A stretch of DNA of 64,000 nt from contig NC_053398.1 in the NCBI RefSeq assembly GCF_905171765.1, positions 45,538,323-45,602,322 on the forward strand. The letters are read 5' to 3'. Positions 1-10,200 of this stretch are shown here, in pieces. The notes under the pieces are model-generated. The model saw nothing but the letters and a program-made list of their open reading frames with translations, did no database searches and was not told the origin of the DNA. The DNA is from Bufo bufo. Its lineage: Eukaryota; Chordata; Amphibia; Anura; Bufonidae. Both the position numbers and the translations under genes were made by a program. Numbering within the stretch: the stretch's first letter is position 1; each line of letters begins with the position of its first letter.

Positions 1-299
1 AAAATTACAATCTGAAGTCGATTTGGTATCAAGGTATCAGCCGGTACCAAGCCCAACTTTAGATTGCTATTTTAAAATGTTTTTAAGGAGGCGGATGTGA
101 TTACCAAATTACTTCACCAAAGTCTCGTGCAACTTTGGGTGAAACGAATTTTGCCTACACGGAGGCAATACATTTTAATGCTGTACACGGAGACAGCATT
201 AAAACCGAAGTGTTTGAATGAATCTCTGATCCGAAGCTCGATTCACTCAACACTACTGTGGAGTAATACATTGCCCCAACTGCTGATATGATTATCTGG
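1..299. repeat. degenerate interspersed repeat
   Basis: There is no credible gene. The stretch resembles, at low identity and partly in reverse, the repeat at 36590-36850: both combine a GTACC-containing stretch, an A-rich tract and phrases such as GAAGCTCGATTC. The short open frame at 97-291 has no recognisable protein features. Confidence 0.3.
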
Positions 300-790
300 G
301 GAGCCATCGAATACGATAGTCGGTCACACCTAGTGGTGGTACGAGGGATACTAACATCTCAGTTATGTTGCTGAGCTTCCAGATGGCATTTCCAGCAGGA
401 TAATGCTCTCTCACACATAGCAAGTCTTTCCCAGACTGTAACACTTCCGTGGCCGCTTGGTCGCCAGATTTATCACCAATCCAGCTTTTTTGGGACCAGC
501 TGGGACGCCAGCTTCCGAAAACCTACCAGTGTACATGATCTACAGACCCAACTGCAACATCTGTGGGCAAATGTGCTGCAGGATACCATATGAAAGCTGT
601 ATGCCTCCATGCCCAACAGTATCTCATCTTGTATGAAGGCTAGAGCCGTCCCAAAAAGGTCCTAAAACCTCCTTTCATTTATATAGTTTTCCCAAATCAA
701 CTTATCCTTTCGCTCTAGTATTGTAATCACTTACACATATCATCATTACAATCAAGTTTCATTCCAACAACCCCTACTGGGTTGTCAATT
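300..790 (+). pseudogene. Tc1/mariner-like transposase relic (C-terminal part)
   Basis: Reading + strand frames with shifts recovers the FQQDNA motif (second catalytic Asp) near 390-415 and AWSPDLSPIQ near 452-490, followed by a remnant of the usual C-terminal helix (LYASMPNSISSCMKARA) near 600-645. The third catalytic residue, Glu in SPIE, is Gln here. Stop codons and frameshifts break the frame. The N-terminal half is not recognisable and no terminal repeats were found, so this is an old truncated copy inside the pidd1 gene region. Confidence 0.72.
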
Positions 791-1151
791 AATGTGTATA
801 TTCATATATATGGCTGTTGGTACTTTCAGCACACAGCATCCAATACTTCTTCTTGCAATGCTTGTTTTGGTACCCGAAAGCTGCATGGTTCCTGTGCTTT
901 CTGGAAGACACCAAGCAGAACCATCTACTGTGCAGCACACAAGTTACTGCTAACACTTCAGTACACGGTATAGTCGTCACCCAGACTGCAGCAAGACAAC
1001 CACAGTTGATAAGATTAAAAAAAAAATCTTCATTGGCTTAAGTTATATTATTTCCGAAACAGAGATCCTTTTTTTTTGCCTGAACATTTTGGGAAAAAGT
1101 TGGATGGATGGATAAGTCTCTGTTTCTCTGTGATTTTTCTTCCTCCCTTAG
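791..1151. other. intron sequence upstream of the first visible pidd1 exon
   Basis: No gene or recognised repeat. It ends in a polypyrimidine tract and the AG acceptor at 1150-1151. Earlier pidd1 exons (leucine-rich repeats, ZU5 domains) must lie to the left of the window. Confidence 0.5.
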
Positions 1152-1275
1152 GTGGAGTCAACAGTTAAAAGACTGCAGGACAGATACAAGGGCCCGGAGC
1201 CATCTGACCTGGTTGAACTTGTGGAAGGAGAACAGTTCTTTGCAACATTTGAACAAGGTCTAAAGTTGTATTCAG
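1152..1275 (+). CDS. pidd1: pidd1 coding exon A
   Basis: The acceptor is CCTTAG/GTGGAG and the donor TTCAG/gtatac. It encodes VESTVKRLQDRYKGPEPSDL and the following residues to LKLYS, then leaves one base (G) that combines with AG of the next exon to make the Glu of ERPDC. Confidence 0.95.
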
Positions 1276-4200
1276 GTATACTTGCCTGTGATATACCAGA
1301 GCCTACTATAGTCTTTCCTTCTCTTCCTTAAGGGCTCATGCACACGAACGTGTGCGGCCCACAAACACCGGGTCCGGAATATACACAATATATCACAGAT
1401 GTGGACCCATTCATTTGAACTGGTCCACAATCTGCAAGATACGGAGCGGAGACAGGGAGCGGAAGTCCATGGAAGCACTACGGAGCGCTTCTGTGGGATT
1501 TCTGTCTGGGCCTCTGCACCACAAAAAATAGAACATGTTCGGACTGAATCTAGAACATGTTCGGACTGGTTCTAGCGGATCCGCATCTGCAAATGGCGGG
1601 CACGTGGCCCGGGGCCCATGCATCGTGGACCGCTATTTGCTATTGCTTAGGCCCCTTTACACTTACAGGAGGTTGACGATCATTGGAAAGGAATCATTCC
1701 CTCTCGGCAATCGCCTTCTTGGCAGTGGAAGAGAACTCAGTATGTGGAGGAGAGATCACTGATGCCATCGCTCGTCCCCCTACACAAACTAGTTGTTTGC
1801 CAGCAGCAGAGGCTTTAGATACCACAATCTGCTGCCGGCAAATAATGATTTAGGTGTCCACACTAACGATTGTGATACCTGATGAACAAGCGTTTTGCTC
1901 ATTCATCGGGTAATCGACGGCACCTTTACAGCGGCAGATTATCGCTAACGAGCATTAGTGCTAATCGGCCCAAACATCGGGCAGTGTAAAGTGGCCTTTA
2001 TGTATGATGTGTACTTATATCTGGGGCCAAACATTGTGTTACCTGATTGTTACCTGTTAATACCCCGTTTACCAACTAGGCATCTGTCAAAACATATCCT
2101 GTAACCTTTCCATAGACTGGTATAGGCCAGACGTATGTCTTAAGAGTGTCTTTTTGGTATACGGATTGCTGTCTGGATATTTTTTTCTGTGCACAGTGTC
2201 ATTACCTGTGCTCTCCAATCTGTCATACAATTTAGACTTTCATCGATTTCTCCCAAAGGCTATGATTCTACCCCAGTCATGTGATGGGCACACTGGTGAC
2301 CAGTGTGTCCATCACATCACCAGGACAGATTTTTCCCTATGCTATTCAATTTGACAGTCATGCACATCAGCCTAGCAGTGGCATTTGTATGTGGTAGAGA
2401 GCACTGTGCACCAGACTCCGAGGCTACCTTCACAGTTGCGGTCGGACATCCGTCTGTCTGTTCTGGTAGTCTGTTCCCACTCAAATGCATGCAATGTTCT
2501 CTGTCTGACTGTAAGGCCTCTTTCACACTACCGTATGGCTATTTCAGTGTTTTGCGGTCCGTTTTTCACGGATCCATTGTTCCGTTTTTTTGTTTCCGTT
2601 GTGTTTCTGTTTCCGTTCAGTTTTTCCGTATGGCATATACAGTATACAGTAATTACATAGAAAAAATTGGGCTGGGCATAACATTTTCAATAGATGGTTC
2701 CGCAAAAACGGAACGGATACGGAAGACATGCGGATGCATTTCCGTATTGTTCCGTTTTTTTGCGGACCCATTGACTTGAATGGAGCCACGGAACGTGATT
2801 TGCGGGCAATAATAGGACATGTTCTATCTTTCAACTAAACGGAAAAACGGAAATACGGAAACGGAATGCATACGGAGTACATTCAGTTTTTTTTTGCGGA
2901 ACCATTGAAATGAATGGTTCCGTATACGGAACGCAAAAAACGGCCCGCAAAACGAAAAAAAAAAAAAACAGTAGTGTGAAAGAGGCCTAATCCGGCGTTT
3001 ACACCACTGGTTCCCATTATAGTTCATGGGTATCTGGACATGGTGGTATCCGGCAATGCCGGATTTGGTGAACTCTGGTAGCCTGGTCCTCTGCCGGATA
3101 GGCTACTTGATTCACTAACCTTAGTCATCATTCGTTTTTTTTTTTCAGAGCGTCCCGATTGTGTGAACGGCAGAATTTGCTTTATCTTCTACTCACGCAT
3201 GAAAAACATGAAGGAGGTGTATGTTACATCGTCGGCTGATAGGATAGAGAAAGATGTGAAAGGACAGGTCAGAACCTCTTGTTACTTAATTTCAGGGGTG
3301 CATAGATTGAACATACTGAAATCCAGCATGCGGGATCCTTTCTTCCACTGAGATCTGCTGTTCAGGGACTGTTTCACTTCCCTGTACACAGAAGATCCAG
3401 TTTGTATAACCAGTTTTATGTAGGTTTTTTTTGTGTTTTTTTTTTAAGAAAATACGAGAACAGGACATTTTATCCTTCTACACTATTTATGTTTCTTCTT
3501 AAAAAAAAATAATGAAGAAAGCACACGTCAAATCCAGCTATTCATCCTTAGGCCTCATGCACACGACCGTTGTGTGCATCTGTGGCCGTTGTGCCGTTTT
3601 CCGTTTTTTTTCGCGGACCCATTGACTTTCAATGGGTCTGTGGAAAAATCGGAAAATGCACCGTTTTGCAGCCGAGATCCGTGTATCCTGTCCGTCAAAA
3701 AAATAGGACCTGTCCTATTTTTTTGACGGACAACGGTTCACGGACCCATTCAAGTCAATGGGTCCGTGAAAGAACACGGATGCACACAAGATTGGCATCC
3801 GTGGCCGTAGGTTACTTTTTATACAGACGGATCCAAAGATCCGTCTGCATAAAAGCTTTTTCATAGCTGAGTTTTCACTTCGTGAAAACTCAGAACCGAC
3901 AGTATATTCTAACACAGAGGCGTTCCCATAGTGATGGGGACGCTTCAGGTTAGAATATACTAAAAGAACTGTGTACATTGGGTGGCCAGTGGGCCCTCTC
4001 CCCTCCCTCCCCCTTCTAATTAAAATCCCCCCCCCCTATCATTGGTGGCAGCGGAGAGTACCGATCGGAGTCCCAGTTTAATCGCTGGGGCTCCGATCGG
4101 CAAACAGGACGCTACTGCTGTCCCGGTTGCCATGGTTACTTAGCAATTTGTAGAACCATTATACTTACCTGGAGCTGCGATGTCTGCGTCCAGCCGGGAG

Positions 4201-7200
4201 CTCCTCCTACTGGTAAGTGACAGGTCATTAAGCAATGCGCCGCACAGACCTGTCACTTACCAGTAGGAGGAGCTCCCGGCCGGACGCAGACATCGCAGCT
4301 CCAGGTAAGTATAATGGTTCAACAAATTGCTAAGTAACCATGGCAACCGGGACAGCAGTAGCGTCCTGGTTGCCGATCGGAGCCCCAGCGATTAAACTGG
4401 GACTCCGATCGGTACTCTCCGCTGCCACCAATGATAGGGGGGGGGGATTTTAATTAGGAGGGGGAGGGAGGGGAGAGGGCCCACTGGCCACCAACGAGTT
4501 AACTACAGGGGAGGGAGGGGGGCCCACTGGCCACCAACGAGTTAACTACAGGGGAGGGAGGGGGGCCCACTGGCCACCAATGAGTTAACTACAGGGGAGG
4601 GGGGGGGCCAGCCGCACTGGCCACCAATGTGTTAACTACAGGGGGGGGGGGGGCTGCACCTGCCAGGCAGCAGGGGGCAGTCATGTACACAGTTATTTTA
4701 GTATATTCTAACCTGAAGCGTCCCCATCACCATGGGAACGCCTCTGTGTTAGAATATACTGTCGGATTTGAGTTTCACGATGTAACTCAAATCCGACGGT
4801 ATATTCTAACATAGAGGCGTTCCCATGGTGATGGGGACGCTTCAAGTTAAAATATACCATCGGATTGGAGAAAACTCCGATCCTATGGTATATTAACTCC
4901 TGACTTTACATTGAAAGTCAATGGGGGACGGATCCGTTTGCAATTGCACCATATTGTGTCAACGTCAAACGGATCCGTCCCCATTGACTTGCATTGTAAT
5001 TCAGGACGGATCCGTTTGGCTCCGCACGGCCAGGCGGACACCAAAACGACTTTTTTTTCATGTCCGTGGATCCTCCAAAAATCAAGGAAGGCCCACGGAC
5101 GAAAAAACGATCACGGAAAAACGGAACCCATTTTTGCGGACCGCAAAAAAATACTGTCGTGTGCATGAGGCCTCACAGCAATGATATTCATCCTTTTCAT
5201 TCATACATATAAATAACTGTTTGCTTTACAGGTTTCTTTCTACCGTGGATCGGTCCCCGAAGGTCTTCCTGAAGAAGTGACTAAACACAGGAAGGGCTCC
5301 CGATCTGATTGGATGGCAACACTGCCTATCAAACTGCCTGTAAGATATTTTATTTAAGCAAAAACAAAAACTGAAACTTGTCTTTACTGGATCTTTAGTT
5401 ATGGGCACGCTGGGTGTATTTTGGTGCATAAAATCTGCTGCGGATCAACTACCACAGTAAAATGTGCATAAGTTACACGCAAATTTTAATGCTTATTTGG
5501 CGGCAGATTTCACCTTCTGCATTGCATAAATCAACAAGCTGCGGATTTAAAGTCCACACCACACGTCAGATTATGTGCAGATGCTGCTGTGAAAGTTTTC
5601 TGCAGTGCAGGAATAAGATTTTTAAAAATCTCCATTGGGCTGTGGAAAATCCTCAGGGTATCGGCCACGTGTTGCTGACTTTTTAGTACGTATGGGGATC
5701 TCCTGCGTCTTTCTGATGGTGGATGGCGGGGGAAAGACGGATTGTGCATGTTGCACCCAAATTGTTGTTCCAGTTGGAGGTAAACCACTGCTAGAAGGGT
5801 CTCAGGGGCTTATTCTCCACTTTCATTGTGAAAAACAGGGACGGAGTAATCGGCTGACAGCTATCCAAAGTGTATGTGAGGCTTTTCTTTACCTTACTTA
5901 GGCCGGATTCACAGCTTCATGTTCTGGTCCTATGATATTTCTATATTACTCAGACGTGTCATTGTCTGACCACGGTTTTAGCTCATGCAAACTCACAACA
6001 TCATAAAAATGTGTGATGCTGTGACTTCAGATCAGTTAAATCCACAGTTGAGCTGTGACACATTCCAGTAATCTATATATATATAAAGAAGGACGTATAT
6101 ACAGTGGATATAAAAAGTCTACACACCCCTGTTAAAATGTCAGGTTTCTGTGATGTAAAAAAAATGAGACAAATATAAATCATTGCAGAACTTTTTTCAC
6201 CTTTAATGTGACCTATAAACTGTACAACGCAATTGAAAAACAAACTGAAATCTTTTAGGTAGAGGGTAGAAAAAATATAAAAATAAAATAATATGGTTGC
6301 ATAAGTGTGCACACCCCTTTGTTGAAGCACCCTTTGATTTTATTACAGCACTCAGCCTTTTTGGGTATGAGTCTATCAGCATGGCACATTTTGACTTGGC
6401 AAGATTTGCCCACTCTTCTTTGCAAAAACACTCCAAATCTGTCAGATTGCGAGGGCATCTCCTGTGCACAGCCCTCTTCAGATCCCCCCACAGATTTTCA
6501 ATCGGATTCAGGTCTGGGCTCTGGCTGGGCCATTCCAAAACTTTAATCTTCTGGTGAAGCCATTCCTTTGTTAATTTGGATGTATGCTTTGGGTCGTTGT
6601 CATGCTGAAAGATGAAGTTCCTCTTCATGTTCAGCTTTCTAGCAGAAGCCTGAAGGTTTTGTGCCAATATTGACTGGTATTTGGAACTCTTCATAATTCC
6701 CTCTAGCTTAACTAAGGCCCCAGTTCCAGCTGAAGAAAAACAGCCCCTTGGCACGATGCTGCCACCACCATGCTTCACTGTGGGTATGGTGTTCTTTTGG
6801 TGATGTGCAGTGTTGTTTTTGGGCCAAACATATCTTTTGGAATTATGGCCAAAAAGTTCAATCTTGGTTTCATCAGACCATAACACCTTTTCCCACATGC
6901 TTTTGGGAGACTTCAGAAGTGTTTTTGCAAAATGTAGCCTGGCTTGGATGTTTTTCTTCGTAAGAAAAGGCTTTCGTCTTGCCACTCTACCCCATTGCCC
7001 AGACATATGAAGAATACGGAAGATTGTTGTCACATGTACCACACAGACAGTACTTGCCAGATATTCCTGCAGCTCCTTTAATGTTGCTGTAGGCCTCTTG
7101 GTAGCCTCCCAGACCAGTTTTCTTCTCATCTTTTCATCAATATTGGAGGGACGTCCAGTTCTTGGTAATGTCACTGTTGTGCCATATTTTCTCCACTTCA

Positions 7201-10200
7201 CTGTGTTCCATGGTATATCTAATGCCTTGGAAATTCTTTTGTACCCTTCTCCTGACTGATACCTTTTAGGCTACTTTCACACTAGCGTTCAGAACGGATC
7301 CGTCTGCATTATAGTTTAGAAAAAATTCTAAGTGTGAAAGTTGTTCAGACCGATCCGTCCAGACTTTACATTGAAAGTCAATGGGGGACGGATCCGTTTG
7401 AAAATTGAGCCATATTGTGTCAACTTCAAACGGATCTGTCCCCATTGACTTACATTGTAAGTCTGGACGGATCCGTTTGCCTCCGCACGGCCAGGCAGAC
7501 ACCCGAACGCTGCAAGCAGCGTTCGGGTGTCCGCTTGCTGAGCGGAGCGGAGGCTGAACGCTGCCAGACTGATGCATTCTGAGCGGATCCGCATCCACTC
7601 AGAATGCATTGGGGCAGTACGGATGCGTTCGGGGCCGCTTGTGAGAGCCTTCAAACGGAGCTCACAAGCGGAGCCCCGAACGCTAGTGTGAAAGTAGCCT
7701 TAACAGTGAGATCCGTCTGATGCTTTGGAAGCTCTCTGTGGACCATGGCTTTTGCTGTGGGATGCGACTAAGAAATTTTCAGGAAAGACCAACTAGAGCA
7801 GCTGGACTTTATTTGGGGTTAATCAGAGGCACTCTAAATGATGGCCGGTGTATGCTGACTCCTATTTAACATGATTTTGAATGTGATTGCTTAATTCTGA
7901 ACACAGCTACATCCCCAGTTATAAGACGGTGTGCACACTTATGCAACCACATTATTTTAGTTTTTTTGTTTTCTTCCCTCCTAAAAGATTTCAGTTTGTT
8001 TTTCAATTGAGTGGTACAGTTTATAGGTCACATTAAAGGTGGAAAAAGTTCTGAAATAATTTATCTTTGTCTCAGAAACCTGACATTTTAACAGGGGTGT
8101 GTAGACTTTCTATATCCACTGTATGTGTGTATGTTCTGCGATCACTCAAAAACGCAACCATCGATTTCAACTAAATTTGGTGTACACATCCCTTGCTACC
8201 TGGAAAGAAATCTTGTGGGGATCACAGCTCTCTAGGACGTACCGTTCCTGAGATATTCCCAAAAAATGACCTGCATGACCCTTATCAGCCAATAGAAGCT
8301 CACAGGCCCTTAGTCTCCACATACACACAGTTTTACTCCAGGTTTCCATAACAACCCAGCCATTTTTCTTCACTGCTGTAGGTAGGCTTTAGGCTAGGGC
8401 TACATGACGACAATAAGTCGCACAACACATAGGGCACAACTACACTGCTACATGTGTCGCGCGACATTGATGACGCACAAATGTCACGCAACCATTTTTA
8501 TAATGATAATCTATGGCATTGCACTGCGACATGTAACATGCTGCGACTGCTACACGACAGTCGCAGAAAAATCACTATTAAAGGTGCTGGGCGCTGTGGA
8601 GGTCACTGTTAAAGGGGTGGGCACTGTGGAGGTCACTGTTAAAGGTGCAGGGGCGCTGTGGAGGTCATTGTTAAAGGGGCGGGCGCTGTGGAGGTCATTG
8701 TTAAAGGGGCGGGCACTGTGGAGGTCACTGTTAAAAAGGCAAGCACTGTGGAGGTCACTGTTAAAGGGGCGGGCACTGTGGAGGTCACTGTTAAAGAGGC
8801 GGGCACTGTGGCGGTCACTGTTAAAGGGGCAGGGCACTGTGGAGGTCACTGTTAAAGGGGCAGGCACTTTGGAGGTCACTGTTAAAGGGGCACGCACTGT
8901 GGATGTCACTGTTAAAGGGGCAGGGCGCTGTGGATGTCACTGTTAAAGGGGCGGGCACTGTGGGGGTCACTGTTAAAGAGGCAGGCACTGTGGAGTCACT
9001 GTTAAAGGGGCGGGCACTGTGGAGGTCACTGTTAAAGAGGCGTTCACTGTGGATGTTACTGTTAAGGGGCAGGCCGCTGTGGAGGTCACTGTTAAAGGGG
9101 TGGACACTGGAGGTCACTGTTAAGGGGGCGGACACTGGAGGTCACTGTTAAAGGGGCAGGGGCCACTATTAAAGGGGCAACTGCTGTGGAGGTAACTGTT
9201 AAAGCAGCAGGGTACTGTGAGGTCACTGTTAAGGGAGCGGGGTACTGTGAAATTCACTCTTAAAGGGGCGGGCTGCTGTGAACGTCAAAGTTAAGGGGAT
9301 GGGCTGCTGTGGAGGTCCCATTTTAGTTTGGGGGGTTTAGTGTTAAAGGGAACCTGTCACTGGGATTTTGTGTATAGAGCTGAGGACATGGGTTGCTAGA
9401 TCACCGCTAGCACATCCGCAATATCCAGTCCTCATAGCTCTGTGTGCTTTTATTGTGTAAAAAAAACTATTTGATACATCTGCAAATTACCCTGAGAGGA
9501 GTCCTGCACGTGAGATGAGTCAGGGACAGGACTCATCTGAGGTTAATTTGCATATGTATCAAATCGTTTTTTTTATAAAAGCACACAGAGCTATGGGGAC
9601 TGGATATTGCGGATGTGCTAGCGGCCATCTAGCAACCCATGTCCTCAGCTCTATACCCAAAATCCCGGTGACAGGTTCCCTTTAAGGGGTGGGGGACTGT
9701 GGAGTTTACTGTTAAAGGGGCGGGGTGCAGTAGAGGTCACTGTTATGGCGGATACTGTCGATATATTTTAACGACACACACAAACATTAAATAGAATAGA
9801 TGAAATATACCCGTGTGAAGTCGGGTCCTTCTGCTAGCATATATATATTTCTGCCAGAACATGGATGTGTGAGTTCAGTCGTAAGATGACTCCGCACCTG
9901 ATAATTTCTTCTTATTTTCTTTGCCAGAGAACAAAATGCCCAAATGGAGAACCTGATAAGCCAAGGAGCAATCATTCACTGCCCCCCTTAAATATAGGCA
10001 ATCCTGAGATGGGCTATCTGACAGAAACAAACCTTCTCAGCATCGCCAGTCAGATTGGCTCAGATTGGATGAACATTGGTATTAACCTGGGACTCCCATA
10101 TCAGGAGCTAGAACGTATTCGTTTTAAGAACAGGTGAGAGTTGTAGTACATAACACTGCCAGATCTGCCACTGTGTTCAGGTTAATGGTTTCATAAGTGG

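Larger units (their letters stand above)
3551..5172. mobile_element. composite Harbinger-like MITE with a nested giant palindrome
   Basis: The outer ends are GGCCTCATGCACACGACCGT (left, after TTA) and the complementary GTCGTGTGCATGAGGCC (right, before TCA, so one duplication base differs). The flanks of the interior are of the GGATCCGT type, and the middle third is an unrelated long inverted repeat. At 1622 bp it is several times the usual size of this family because of the nesting. Confidence 0.68.
6102..8121 (-). mobile_element. Tc1-like transposon with a nested MITE
   Basis: The ends CAGTGGATATAAAAAGTCTA (6102) and the complement finishing TATATCCACTG (8121) are flanked by TA on both sides. 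Inverted similarity continues to about 6310 and from about 7925, where ATGGTTGCATAAGTGTGCAC recurs, so the terminal repeats are about 200 bp long as in IR/DR-type Tc1 elements. Removing the 7269-7699 MITE leaves a body of about 1.6 kb, a normal Tc1 size. It lies in the pidd1 intron, antisense to the gene. Confidence 0.93.

Noticed and set aside
2303..2779. 158-codon + strand frame in a pidd1 intron
   Set aside because: It overlaps the MITE at 2515-2987, has no conserved motif, and lies between confirmed exons of the same strand.
8404..9151. Frames over the 30-bp minisatellite on both strands
   Set aside because: The period is a multiple of three and the unit lacks stop codons, so openness carries no information.
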